This document shows positions 36,648-45,230 of a DNA stretch of 45,517 nucleotides, piece after piece. A program made the translations under genes and the position numbers. Location: NCBI GenBank assembly GCA_021324775.1, contig JAJPIM010000021.1, forward strand, positions 1-45,517. The letters run 5' to 3'. This stretch comes from Gemmatimonadota bacterium (GTDB lineage: Bacteria > Gemmatimonadota > Gemmatimonadetes > Gemmatimonadales > Gemmatimonadaceae). The first letter of the stretch is position 1; every line of letters begins with the position of its first letter. The notes below the pieces were generated by a model that saw nothing but the letters and a program-made list of their open reading frames with translations, searched no databases and was not told where the DNA came from.

Positions 36648-38105
36648 ATGGCCACGAGCGCACCTCCGTATCCCGTCGCGGGCGGCGACGGCATGCCGCA
36701 TCCCAACGTCGCGTCCGCGGGCCGGCGGCTGCCCGCCGTGAAGGATTACGAGCAGGTGACCCGTGAGATCATGGGCACCCTCCATCCGACGCTGGCATGG
36801 TTCATCGGATTGGGGATCGCGATCGCGTTCTTGCTGCTGGGCGTGGCGTCGTGGATGTATCAGATCCACGAGGGCCTGGGGGTCGCCGGGTACCATCCGC
36901 CGGTGATGTGGGCGGTCTACATCGTGAGCTTTGTCTTCTGGGTCGGTATCGGGCACGCGGGCACCCTGATCTCGGCCATTCTCTATCTGTTCCGCGCGGG
37001 CTTCCGGACGACCATCTACCGGACCGCGGAAGTCATGACCGTCTTCGCCGTGATGACGGCGGGGCTGTTCCCCGTGCTGCATCTCGGGCGGCCGTGGAAG
37101 TTCTTCTGGTTGATTCCGTATCCGCACTGGCGGTGGATCTGGCCGCAGTTCAAGAGTCCGCTGGTGTGGGACGTGTTCGCCGTGCTCACCTATCTGACCA
37201 TCTCGGCGACGTTCCTCTACGTGGGGCTGCTGCCGGACATCGCGGTCCTGCGCGACCACGACCGGAACCCCATCCGGAAGAAGATCTTCGGGGCGTTGTC
37301 GCTCGGGTGGCGGAACAGCGATCGCGAGTGGCGCCATTTCGCTCGCGCGTACCTGTTCCTGGCCGCGCTGGCGACGCCGCTGGTGCTGTCGGTGCACTCA
37401 GTCGTGTCCTTCGACTTCGCGATGGCCAACACGCCGGGGTGGCACGCGACGATCTTCCCGCCGTACTTCGTGGCCGGGGCGATCTTCTCGGGTATGGGGA
37501 TGGTGTTCACCATCATCATCCCGCTCCGCAAGTGGTTCGGGCTCAAGCGCTATGTGACGCTGAACGACCTGGACGCCGGCGCGAAACTCTGCCTGTTCAC
37601 GTCGATGGTCGTCGGGCTCGCGTACCTCTCGGAGTTCTACGTCGGCTGGTATTCGGGGAGCGCGATCGAGAAAGAGTACTGGTGGAATCGCGTGTTCGGG
37701 CAGTGGTGGTGGGCGGCGTGGATCATGCTGATCTGCAATGGCGTGCTGCCGCTGTCGCTCTTCTGGCAGAATCTCCGGCGCAACACGACCTGGCTGTTCA
37801 TCCTGTCGCTGTTCATCAACCTGGGGATGTGGTTCGAGCGGTTCGTCATTATCGTGCCGTCCCTGTCGCACGAGTTCGAGCCGTGGCAGTGGGCCGGGTA
37901 CCAGGCGACCTGGGTGGACATCGCCATTCTGAGCGGCAGCTTCGGATGGTTCTTCATGTGGTTCCTGCTGTTCGTCAAGCAGCTTCCGATCATGGCGATC
38001 TCCGAGATCAAGGAGATCGTGCCGCCGAAGCGGCGTCCGCCGCAGACGCGCTCGCCGGTCGCCGCACGTCCCGCGCTGGGGACCGCAGGCGGGGGTGACG
38101 ACTAG
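36648..38105 (+). CDS. actC: Alternative complex III subunit ActC, NrfD-like quinol-binding membrane protein
   Basis: A 485-residue polytopic membrane protein of the NrfD/PsrC family with about ten hydrophobic helices spread from residue 45 to 455. It contains the early MYQIHEGLGVAGYHPPVMWAVYI helix region and an HAGTLISAILYLFR segment typical of ActC. It provides the menaquinol-oxidising site and possibly proton translocation. GAGG at 36638-36641 lies 6 nt before the ATG. The stop shares a base with the actD GTG. Confidence 0.94.
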   Translation: MATSAPPYPVAGGDGMPHPNVASAGRRLPAVKDYEQVTREIMGTLHPTLAWFIGLGIAIAFLLLGVASWMYQIHEGLGVAGYHPPVMWAVYIVSFVFWVGIGHAGTLISAILYLFRAGFRTTIYRTAEVMTVFAVMTAGLFPVLHLGRPWKFFWLIPYPHWRWIWPQFKSPLVWDVFAVLTYLTISATFLYVGLLPDIAVLRDHDRNPIRKKIFGALSLGWRNSDREWRHFARAYLFLAALATPLVLSVHSVVSFDFAMANTPGWHATIFPPYFVAGAIFSGMGMVFTIIIPLRKWFGLKRYVTLNDLDAGAKLCLFTSMVVGLAYLSEFYVGWYSGSAIEKEYWWNRVFGQWWWAAWIMLICNGVLPLSLFWQNLRRNTTWLFILSLFINLGMWFERFVIIVPSLSHEFEPWQWAGYQATWVDIAILSGSFGWFFMWFLLFVKQLPIMAISEIKEIVPPKRRPPQTRSPVAARPALGTAGGGDD

Positions 38106-38605
38106 TGCGCGGCGTGCTGGGGACCTTCCGCGAAGTCGACGCGACGATCGAGGCGATCCGGGCGCTCAAGCGGCAGCCCTCGTCGTCCGTGACGGTGTAC
38201 ACTCCGGCTCCCGACCATGCGATCGCCGACGCGATCGATGCGCCGGTGAGCGTCGTACGGCGGTTCGCGCTGATCGGCGGCCTCTGTGGCATGACGTTCG
38301 GGTACTGGATCCCGATCTACATCTCGAAGTGGTGGCCACTGGTGGTGGGAGGGAAGGCGGTGCCGTCGTGGATCCCGTATACCATCATCAGTTTTGAACT
38401 CATGGTGCTGATCGGAGGCCTGTCGACGGTGTTCGGGTTGTTCATCGTCGCGCGGCTGCCCGACCTTCGGCTGACCGTCGGCTATGATGCCCGATTCAGC
38501 GACGGCGACTACGGGGTGTGGGTCGAGTGTTTGCCGGAGCAGGCGAAAGCGGTGTCGGACACGCTGCGCCGCAGTGGCGCGGTGGAGGTGCGGAATGCGC
38601 CGTAG
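38105..38605 (+). CDS. actD: Alternative complex III subunit ActD (DUF3341)
   Basis: A 166-residue membrane protein with two transmembrane helices (about 55-78 and 95-120) between a short N-terminal FREVDATIEAIRALK domain and a C-terminal soluble part ending in GDYGVWVECLPEQA, which is the standard DUF3341/ActD plan. It is a structural subunit of the complex. The GTG start shares a base with the actC stop, and the end overlaps actE by 11 bp. Confidence 0.93.
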   Translation: MRGVLGTFREVDATIEAIRALKRQPSSSVTVYTPAPDHAIADAIDAPVSVVRRFALIGGLCGMTFGYWIPIYISKWWPLVVGGKAVPSWIPYTIISFELMVLIGGLSTVFGLFIVARLPDLRLTVGYDARFSDGDYGVWVECLPEQAKAVSDTLRRSGAVEVRNAP

Positions 38606-39350
38606 TCTGCCGCTTGCTGTGGGTTGTGCTGTCACCCATAACGTACGCCGCGTCGCTGGCGCGATCGTCCTCGCAGGCGCGATGGTCGCGGCCCAGGGGT
38701 GTTCGTGGTTCACGGCCTTCGTGGAGCAGCCCAAGATCGACCCGTGGGAAGTCGTGTCGTTCCCGGGGAAGACGCTGTTGCCTTCGCGCGGCAATCCGCA
38801 ATACTCCGTACCGATCACCGGCACCTTCGTGTCGGGCCTGCAGGTTTCGTACGCCCCGTTGCCGGGTGTCGTGGATTCGATGTCGGCGATCCAGAATCCG
38901 ACCCCGCCGAACGAGGCGTCGCTGGTGAACGGACGGAAGCTGTTCCAGATCAACTGCTCGCCGTGTCACGGCGTCGCCGGCCTCGGGGATGGTGCAGCCA
39001 CCAAGTTTGGTGTGACCGGGATCAACCTGACGGCGGATCACGCGAAGGGGCTGACGGATGGCTATATCTGGGGCATGATCCGCAACGGCCGCGGTGCGAT
39101 GCCTACATACAATCGCATCGAGGAGATGGACCGCTGGGACGTCGTCAACTACATCCGCGGGTTGCAGGGCAAGCTGCCGCAGCCGGTGCCGACGGGTCCG
39201 GTGGGCTATCCGGGCCAGACGGGTGATGCGCTGCCGGGTGCCACGATGACCGCGCCGACGCGGCCCGTGCCGTACTACCGGGGGCCGGGGTCACTGGACT
39301 CGATCCATGCCATCCGGGCGCAGGTGCCGGGGGTGGGGGGAGCGCAGTGA
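38595..39350 (+). CDS. actE: Alternative complex III subunit ActE, monohaem cytochrome c
   Basis: A 251-residue protein with one CxxCH site at 121-125 (CSPCH) and a downstream GAMPTYN Met as the likely second haem ligand. The N-terminus has a hydrophobic stretch ending AAQG-Cys36, a plausible lipobox. A Pro/Gly-rich tail ends the protein. It matches ActE, the monohaem cytochrome subunit on the periplasmic side. It overlaps actD by 11 bp and its stop overlaps the actF GTG. Confidence 0.94.
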   Translation: MRRSLPLAVGCAVTHNVRRVAGAIVLAGAMVAAQGCSWFTAFVEQPKIDPWEVVSFPGKTLLPSRGNPQYSVPITGTFVSGLQVSYAPLPGVVDSMSAIQNPTPPNEASLVNGRKLFQINCSPCHGVAGLGDGAATKFGVTGINLTADHAKGLTDGYIWGMIRNGRGAMPTYNRIEEMDRWDVVNYIRGLQGKLPQPVPTGPVGYPGQTGDALPGATMTAPTRPVPYYRGPGSLDSIHAIRAQVPGVGGAQ

Positions 39351-40675
39351 GCGCGCACGAGAACAATGAGCCGGTGTCGCGGGAGGATCTGGCGGCGCTG
39401 GCCGCGCGCCCGGTGCCTCCGGGGGCACGGAAGGCTGCGACCGGCGCGACGATCATTGGGCTGGTGGTGTTCATCGCGTATCTGTTCATCGATCCCGACC
39501 GGGCGTGGCGCGCGTTCCACTTCAACTGGTGGTTCTTCGCGTTCATCTCGTGGGCGGGCGTGACAGTGGCCGCGGTGCAACGGATCGTGACGGCCCGCTG
39601 GTCGCGCGAGGTGGTGCGGTTCCTCGAGGGCTACGTGGCGTTCCTGCCCCTCGCGTTCGTGGACCTGGTCCTGATCATGACAGTGGGCCGGTCGCACATT
39701 TTCCCGTGGACGCACCTGGCGCCGCCCGGGCCGGAGAAGCGGTTGTTCCTGGCGCCGGCGTTCCTGATTCCTCGCGACCTCATCATGTTCGCGATCGTGA
39801 CCGGGCTGGCGCTGTGGTTCATCTACCTGTCTGTCCGGCTCGATGTCGGGGTCGTGGCGGAGGCCGGCGCGAATTGGGCGAAGGGCATCCGCGCGCGGAT
39901 GCGCGAGGGATTCGGCGATGAACGGCGCGAGCTGCATACGACCCATTCGCGGCAGGGCGTGATCGCGGTGTTCATGGTGCTGGCGTTCGGCTATTTCGGC
40001 GAGGTCATGTCCTTCGACCTGTCGATGACGCTGGACATGCACTTTCAGAGCACGCTGTACGGGTGGTGGTCGTTTATGACGGCGTGGCTGGGATCCCTGG
40101 GTTCGTTTGCACTGCTCACCATGTGGTGGCGGAAGACGCTTCGCGCGGAGTCGCTGATCGTCGAGCGGCACTTCCACGACATCGGGAAGTTCTGTTTCGC
40201 GTTCACGGCGTTCTGGGGTTATCTCACGTTCGGGCAATACCTCGTGATGTGGTACGGCAACATGGGCGAGGAAACCCACTGGTTCCGCCTGCGTCTGATT
40301 CACCCGTGGCAGCCCATCACGACGGCGGCTGTCGTGCTGATCTTCCTGTTCCCGTTCTTCGGGTTGCTTGGCCGGGCCGCCAAGGTGTATCTGCCGGCGC
40401 TCACGTTCTTCACGGCGAGCAGTGTCATCGGGATCTGGCTCCAGCGGTACAGCGAGATCTACCCGGCGCTGTACGGCCGGGTGGACCATGCGCCGCTCGG
40501 CGTGCCGGAGCTGGGTGTGATGCTTCTTTACCTGGGCACCTGGGGCCTCTGCTACTTCGCCTTCATGGACGCGTTCCCGAAGATGCGAATCGTGCTCCAG
40601 ACCTCGCCCTACCGTGATGAGATCCAGGTACCGGTGGATCCGCGGACCATGGAGCCGTTGCCCGCGACCGAATAG
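39347..40675 (+). CDS. actF: Alternative complex III subunit ActF, second NrfD-like membrane protein
   Basis: A 442-residue polytopic membrane protein with about ten helices between residues 25 and 425, a distant paralogue of ActC. Landmarks are VGRSHIFPWTHLAPPGPEKR in a loop, the FGYFGEVMSFDLSMTLD helix and the KFCFAFTAFWGYLTFGQYLVMWYGN helix. It forms the second half of the membrane core with ActC. The GTG start overlaps the actE stop. It ends the act operon; no cytochrome oxidase genes follow. Confidence 0.94.
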   Translation: MSAHENNEPVSREDLAALAARPVPPGARKAATGATIIGLVVFIAYLFIDPDRAWRAFHFNWWFFAFISWAGVTVAAVQRIVTARWSREVVRFLEGYVAFLPLAFVDLVLIMTVGRSHIFPWTHLAPPGPEKRLFLAPAFLIPRDLIMFAIVTGLALWFIYLSVRLDVGVVAEAGANWAKGIRARMREGFGDERRELHTTHSRQGVIAVFMVLAFGYFGEVMSFDLSMTLDMHFQSTLYGWWSFMTAWLGSLGSFALLTMWWRKTLRAESLIVERHFHDIGKFCFAFTAFWGYLTFGQYLVMWYGNMGEETHWFRLRLIHPWQPITTAAVVLIFLFPFFGLLGRAAKVYLPALTFFTASSVIGIWLQRYSEIYPALYGRVDHAPLGVPELGVMLLYLGTWGLCYFAFMDAFPKMRIVLQTSPYRDEIQVPVDPRTMEPLPATE

Positions 40676-40696
40676 CTTACACGGGCGCGTATGCGT

Positions 40697-40721
40697 GGGC
40701 GATCGGCCGGTTCGATCGTCC
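40697..40721. terminator. Stem-loop between actF and tRNA-Ala
   Basis: GGGCGATCG (40697-40705) pairs with CGATCGTCC (40713-40721) over 9 bp with one G-U pair, closing a 7-nt loop. It lies 22 bp after the actF stop and 10 bp before the tRNA. There is no T-tract. It may end the act transcript or aid tRNA processing. Confidence 0.4.
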
Positions 40722-40730
40722 AACCGTCGC

Positions 40731-40803
40731 GGGCCGGTAGCTCAGTTGGGAGAGCGCCTGGTTTGCAACCAGGAGGTCGTCGGTTCGATCCCGATCCGGT
40801 CCA
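40731..40803 (+). tRNA. tRNA-Ala (anticodon TGC)
   Basis: A 73-nt cloverleaf. The acceptor stem is GGGCCGG/CCGGTCC with the G3-U70 pair that identifies alanine tRNA; the discriminator is A (40803). The D arm is GCTC/GAGC, the anticodon stem CCTGG/CCAGG with loop TTTGCAA and anticodon TGC at 40764-40766, and the T loop TTCGATC. CCA is not encoded. It reads alanine codons GCN. Confidence 0.97.
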
Positions 40804-40815
40804 TGTCGTAGGCCG

Positions 40816-40847
40816 ATGCCCCGCCATCGCTTTGATGGGTGGGGCAT
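40816..40847. terminator. Strong hairpin after tRNA-Ala
   Basis: ATGCCCCGCC..ATC (40816-40828) pairs with GAT..GGTGGGGCAT (40834-40847), about 13 pairs with one bulged G and one G-U, around a GCTTT loop. It follows the tRNA by 12 nt. There is no long T-run, but stability and position fit a terminator. Confidence 0.55.
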
Positions 40848-40922
40848 TGTCGTATCGCCGACTCTGAACGTCAGGTGGTCGTTTCGCGAACCGCGTCTCG
40901 GTGACAGCACGCCAACTCCTGG

Positions 40923-42407
40923 TTACCGGATGGCTTCAGTGCGAAACCGCAGGACGACTCGCGCGAGCGGTACCCCATCCTCGCTCCGGAACCCATTTGC
41001 GAACCGGGCGTCCAACGCGACCGCGTACGAACGTCCTGGCTCGAGGCGCACGGGGAGCGTGAAGACGGTTCGGCCCTCGTCGAATGTGCCCTTACCGGTG
41101 GTCTCGGGAAAACCTGCACCGGAGTCCTCCTGAAGGGGAGTGACCAACATCCCGTCAGCCATTGGCCGGTCGAACCAGATCCTGATCCGCCTCAGTGAAG
41201 CGTCGATTCCTGTCGCGCCATTGGCCGGTGACATGCTGACGACGCGCGGGCGTGCCGAGTCGTACTGCGCGGCCAGTGCTGGTAAACGCGCCGGCAGCGA
41301 CGCGAAGTAGCCGGCGGTTCGAGGGAGAAAGGTCTCGAAGTCGGGGTACTGGCCACGGGCGGTCTCGTATTGGCCAAGCAGGTCAGACAGATCGCGAATC
41401 CACAGGAATCCGCGCGCTTTCTCGTCAGCGATCTCCGCGTCCGCAGCCTCACGCCCTTCATGGGAGAGCCGATAGCGCACGACCGTCGCTCGGACTAACG
41501 ACTCGTCGATCACCGTCGGCCACGTGTCATACGCCTGATCCTTCATCTGCTGCTCCTCTGCCGCAAAGATTTGCGGTCCGGCGCCTTCGAACTGATCGAG
41601 ATGTCGCGCGATGATCGGGTTGATGAATGAGTGACTGAACTCGTGAACGACGTTGGGCATCTCCCGCTCGTCGAAGCGCGGCAACCCATCGCGGTCAGTC
41701 AGATACACGCCGACGATAGCGTAGAACTCCTGACCGTCGCCGGGCGTGCGGATTCTCGGGCCGTAGTTTGCGCCGCCGTTGAGGAGCGCCGGCACGAGGA
41801 TGAACGGTCTGACCGGGGCGTGACCGAAGAAGCGACCGAACCATGCGGGATCGCCGGACGAATCCACGAGTTGCCGAAGCCGATCTGCCGCCGTGGCGTA
41901 CAGCCGCTCGTGGGAGTGGAGGAATCGGTCCGTTTGGGCATCGCGCACGAACGCGCGAAGATCGCTGAGGAACGCCCGCGCGCCGGCTGGAGGCCAGGCC
42001 CATTCCGGTTCCTGATTCGGCGCATCGACGGGTACGATCTCGCCAAGATCGTGCGCATTGGTCAAGTGCACCGCGAATTCCATGGGATCGCTGAAACCAA
42101 TACCCGCCGAGTCCCCGAGTCCCCGAGCACGGCGCACGACCGGATGGTCGCGAAAGGGCCTGAACCACTTGTCAACATCCTTCTCGTACGACGGCACCCG
42201 GCCCTGATTGTACTCGCTGGCTCCTGCTAGGTGGAATACGATCGACAGAAGCTCGATCCGCGAGTCCGGGCGAACCTGGATAGACTGGCCGCGGGCTCGC
42301 GGCGGCGAGACGGCCCACGCCAGAAACAGCAGGCAGTGAACAATGAGGTACGGCGATCGTGTCCAGGCTGGAGCCGTCCTACCTGCCGTTCCGCTGCGGC
42401 GAGGCAT
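40923..42407 (-). CDS. Secreted putative metallopeptidase (DUF4932-like) with a C-terminal Ig-like domain
   Basis: About 494 residues. After a signal peptide (hydrophobic stretch ending RARGQS) comes a DUF4932-like region with a zincin motif HEFSH in NVVHEFSHSFINP, which gives HExxH with a following Asn-Pro. The C-terminal 110 residues begin RPRVVSMSPANGATGI and look like a Big_5/SbsA Ig-like domain, common in secreted proteins. It is likely an exported or surface peptidase; the substrate is unknown. The start is uncertain: the ATG at 42407 has no clear ribosome-binding site. It runs towards tRNA-Ala. Confidence 0.8.
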   Translation of the reverse strand: MPRRSGTAGRTAPAWTRSPYLIVHCLLFLAWAVSPPRARGQSIQVRPDSRIELLSIVFHLAGASEYNQGRVPSYEKDVDKWFRPFRDHPVVRRARGLGDSAGIGFSDPMEFAVHLTNAHDLGEIVPVDAPNQEPEWAWPPAGARAFLSDLRAFVRDAQTDRFLHSHERLYATAADRLRQLVDSSGDPAWFGRFFGHAPVRPFILVPALLNGGANYGPRIRTPGDGQEFYAIVGVYLTDRDGLPRFDEREMPNVVHEFSHSFINPIIARHLDQFEGAGPQIFAAEEQQMKDQAYDTWPTVIDESLVRATVVRYRLSHEGREAADAEIADEKARGFLWIRDLSDLLGQYETARGQYPDFETFLPRTAGYFASLPARLPALAAQYDSARPRVVSMSPANGATGIDASLRRIRIWFDRPMADGMLVTPLQEDSGAGFPETTGKGTFDEGRTVFTLPVRLEPGRSYAVALDARFANGFRSEDGVPLARVVLRFRTEAIR

Positions 42408-42410
42408 TGT

Positions 42411-42662
42411 CAACTGGTCTGAGCGACGAGGCGCTCGAATCGCGGGTCGCCATGCGGAGCACTCCGTGTCGGGCCGATCCGCGCCCACGCCGGCGAGATG
42501 AAATAGGTTTGGGCGACCAGGGAGTCGCCCGCGATGTCACCCATTCCCAAGAAGCTCATTCGCGGCCCTCCGTGGCGATCACGTAGGCACAATATTGAGT
42601 CCCCGCTCCGCCTCGGCGCGAGCTTTCGGGTAGCGCCGGAGGTGGAGGAGCCGGCTGAGGCG
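42411..42662 (-). pseudogene. Decayed C-terminal remnant of a TPR-containing protein
   Basis: No intact gene fits here, but three frames in order on the minus strand show pieces of one protein. First comes LLHLRRYPKARAEAERGLN, a clear TPR helix pair, ending in a stop. Next is CAYVIATEGRE in a second frame. Last is AQTYFISPAWARIGPTRSAPHGDPRFERLVAQ, which matches the tail typical of TPR-bearing kinase/regulatory proteins (pattern SPAW-R-DP---P-R-DPRF--L). Frameshifts and a probable internal deletion explain the breaks. The stretch lies between the DUF4932-like gene and the alpha/beta hydrolase gene. Confidence 0.6.
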
Positions 42663-42668
42663 GTCCGC

Positions 42669-44450
42669 CTAACGGGCGTCGGATCCGGGCCAGCGTTCGC
42701 CGACGGGGGTCTCGAGATGCCGGGCGAGAAAGGCGGGTACGAGGCGCACCACCTCGGCCGGGTCGGTATCGTGGCCGGCCATCCGCGCGAGGTAGACGGT
42801 CCGATCGTCTTTGGCCGAAAGGCGATGCAACGCAGAGTCGAGCATGACCGCGTTGCGGGAAAGGACGCCAGGGTCCTCGGCGCCGAAGAAGGCGAGCAGC
42901 GGTGGCAGTCGGCCGGCATAGTACACGGGCGACATCGCGATCATCTTCTGGCGAGCGTCGGCCAACGTGCGTTCGCCGCGGGCGACCGGTGCCAGCACCC
43001 ATTCGATGAACTGGCCTGGGGACCCGGCAAAGACGCCGGCGTGGGACCGCAGCGCGACGCGGAGCAGAGTCACCTTCGGCCAGTTGTTCGACCACATGGC
43101 GTCGAACCAATCGGCAGCTGGCGAGACCGCGACCACGCAGCGGATGCGCGGCTCGCGTTCCGCCATCAGCAGCGCCACGGCGCCTCCGCGGCTCCGTCCG
43201 AAGATGCACGAGCGCGACGGATCGACGCGCGAGTCGAGTGATGCGGCTGCCGCGAGAAACGATAGTGCGTCGTCCGCTCCGCCGTCCCATCCGTCGGTCC
43301 GATCGCCATCGGCCGTGAAGTCCTGCCCAGCAAAATGAATGATTTCGCCGCGGTACGCGGGGACGACAAAGATGTAGTTGCGAGCGCCGGTTCCGAGCAC
43401 ACGTAACGAGGGTGGGCCGTGGTCGAGTTGAAGCGGGCTGTACCTCGCGTTGGTGCCTTTAAGGTCGACGATTGTCGCGCAACAGGCCGGCAGGGGCGAG
43501 ACTGGCGCCACCACGGCACCGACATGGGTGTGTCCGCCGGACTCGTGCGCGACCATGGTGACGGTGAAGGAGTCGCCGTGGATGACCAGTCCACCCCGAT
43601 AGATGACTTTGACGTCGCGGGCCGAGTGGTCACGGGCGGCGATTGTCGCCCAGGCTGCGGCGATTTCACTGCTCGTCGGTGCGGCGAGCACTGACTCGGG
43701 CGGGAAGGGGAGTCGCCAGCCGGTGTCGGGCATGGCGATGGCGCCGTCGAGCCACGTCAGGATCCGCGCAATGCCGGTGTCGGTTGGCGCGAAGGTGCGC
43801 GCGCGATGCGCCGCGATCCGGGCTGCGGCGGTGTCGCCGGTCTCGGCCAACGCTTCCGCCTCTTGGCGCGCCAACCTGACATCCGCCGGCCATCGGACGA
43901 CGAGCTGACGGAGGACGCTGGCGACGATGTAGTGGCGCGACGGAAAATTGGAAAACACATCGTCAGTCACCTGCGCAGCCTTCTCGGGCGTCGCGCCGGC
44001 GCCCGTCAGGAGCTTGGCCGCCGCCCGCCCGTCGGCGTCGAAGAGCAGGTGCTCGACCGGCAGTGACGCCGCATTTCGGGACTCGCGTGAAAAAGACGCG
44101 GCAATCGGCAAGCCGGTCGTGCGTACGCCGGTGATCCGGTCGTGATCGCGAACGACGACGATCGTACGCGCCGGGCGGTCGTAGACCGCGAACGAATCGG
44201 GTCCGACCCTGAGCGCATATTCGATCGAGCTCCAGAGGACCGGTGACACGGCGACCGTGTCGCCGCACGTGGCGAGATACAGGATGTCGTCGCCAGCGCG
44301 ATATCGCCCCGTGATTCCGTTCGAACCCGTGCGTGCGCGCGTCCGGACGTCGGTTTGACTGCAGTCGCCCTGTGCGCGAAGGGTGACGAGTGGGGCGAGT
44401 AGCGCGACCGCGACGACATGGACCAGCATGCTCGAACCGTAGACGGGCAT
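42669..44450 (-). CDS. Secreted alpha/beta hydrolase
   Basis: About 593 residues. A signal peptide (hydrophobic VVAVALLAPLVTLRAQG) is followed by an N-terminal region of about 280 residues of unknown fold that includes a helical, TPR-like part. A C-terminal alpha/beta hydrolase domain follows. The nucleophile elbow is FGRSRGGAVA, the acid is probably Asp in FFGAEDPGV, and the base His in MAGHDTDP. It resembles prolyl-oligopeptidase-like esterases or peptidases; the substrate is unknown. Three in-frame starts (44498, 44450, 44429) precede the signal sequence; none has a strong ribosome-binding site. Confidence 0.8.
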   Translation of the reverse strand: MPVYGSSMLVHVVAVALLAPLVTLRAQGDCSQTDVRTRARTGSNGITGRYRAGDDILYLATCGDTVAVSPVLWSSIEYALRVGPDSFAVYDRPARTIVVVRDHDRITGVRTTGLPIAASFSRESRNAASLPVEHLLFDADGRAAAKLLTGAGATPEKAAQVTDDVFSNFPSRHYIVASVLRQLVVRWPADVRLARQEAEALAETGDTAAARIAAHRARTFAPTDTGIARILTWLDGAIAMPDTGWRLPFPPESVLAAPTSSEIAAAWATIAARDHSARDVKVIYRGGLVIHGDSFTVTMVAHESGGHTHVGAVVAPVSPLPACCATIVDLKGTNARYSPLQLDHGPPSLRVLGTGARNYIFVVPAYRGEIIHFAGQDFTADGDRTDGWDGGADDALSFLAAAASLDSRVDPSRSCIFGRSRGGAVALLMAEREPRIRCVVAVSPAADWFDAMWSNNWPKVTLLRVALRSHAGVFAGSPGQFIEWVLAPVARGERTLADARQKMIAMSPVYYAGRLPPLLAFFGAEDPGVLSRNAVMLDSALHRLSAKDDRTVYLARMAGHDTDPAEVVRLVPAFLARHLETPVGERWPGSDAR

Positions 44451-44516
44451 GCGCGAAGCATACCCACGCCCACTAACCAACTCCAGACGGCCGCCCACGA
44501 GGCATCAGCGTTCGTG

Positions 44517-44960
44517 CTACCGCAACGCCTGTCCGCGCATGTAACCGTCGCTCGAATGTCCGGATTTGTCGTACAGGCGGACGTGGACATAGGCGCCTTG
44601 GGTGCTCAACACTGCGACGTCCGTCGTGCTCTGGCCACCAAAGATCATCGAGCACGATAGCGACTCCTGCGTCGGGTCCTGGCCTGCCGTGTAGAACTCC
44701 TGCACGTCGGCGAGGGTGGTGCAGATCGCTTCCGTCTGCGTTCCCCTGAGGTGCGCGTGCCGCGCGCTTCTGGCGAACGAATCGGGAGGTGCGGCGGGAT
44801 TGGCCGGCGGCGCGGAATCGTGCGGCGCGGAATCGTGCGGCGCGACAGGGCGCGTCTGCGCCGTCTCCCGTTCCGATTTGTGGCCGCACGCGAGGATTCC
44901 CGGCAACAGAGCGAGAGCAGCCACGACGAGACGACACGCCCGCCGGTGGCGCCGCTTCAC
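44517..44960 (-). CDS. Lipoprotein with a C-terminal SH3-like domain
   Basis: About 147 residues from a GTG at 44960. The basic N-terminus, hydrophobic core and LPGILA-Cys lipobox mark a lipoprotein. A low-complexity linker contains a duplicated HDSAP unit. The last 40 residues (GAYVHVRLYDKSGHSSDGYMRGQAL) look like a bacterial SH3-like domain, often a wall- or protein-binding module. Other starts up to 45113 are open but lack coding character. The function is unknown. Confidence 0.65.
   Translation of the reverse strand: MKRRHRRACRLVVAALALLPGILACGHKSERETAQTRPVAPHDSAPHDSAPPANPAAPPDSFARSARHAHLRGTQTEAICTTLADVQEFYTAGQDPTQESLSCSMIFGGQSTTDVAVLSTQGAYVHVRLYDKSGHSSDGYMRGQALR
44808..44837. repeat. Perfect 15-bp tandem duplication in the lipoprotein linker
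   Basis: CGGCGCGGAATCGTG occurs at 44808-44822 and again at 44823-44837, followed by half of a third copy. It is in frame and doubles a five-residue HDSAP unit. Confidence 0.9.
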
Positions 44961-45230
44961 GACGTGAACGGTGAGTGGCAGCAAAGGATCATCTCGCTCA
45001 TCACGGTCTCCGTGTTGTGGCATAGCGGCGATGCCGTAATGTCGGTCTCCGGAATGGGGATCGCCACGACGAACTCCACGACCTGTCCATCTCGTGATCT
45101 CAGAATATGGCACACAAAGCCATTTTGGTTGCGGAATACGCGTGGCGCCGGCATTCTTTGCGCGCCCGTTCGCACGCGCGCCGGGACCGAGTTGCCCTCC
45201 ACACTCCTGCCGCTACGAGGAGAACGCCGC

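Noticed and set aside
40708-40717. CGGTTCGATC shared by the region before tRNA-Ala and its T arm, as a possible attachment duplication
   Set aside because: Only 10 bp match, and the upstream copy is explained as part of a stem-loop; no integrase is nearby.
40614-40811. Short plus-strand open frame covering the tRNA
   Set aside because: Its translation (GPVAQLGERLVCNQEV) is the well-known false protein produced by translating a tRNA gene.
42556-43290. 244-codon minus-strand open frame overlapping the alpha/beta hydrolase
   Set aside because: It lies in another frame of the same strand as the hydrolase, which has the full catalytic motifs. Only its last few codons contribute to the TPR remnant.
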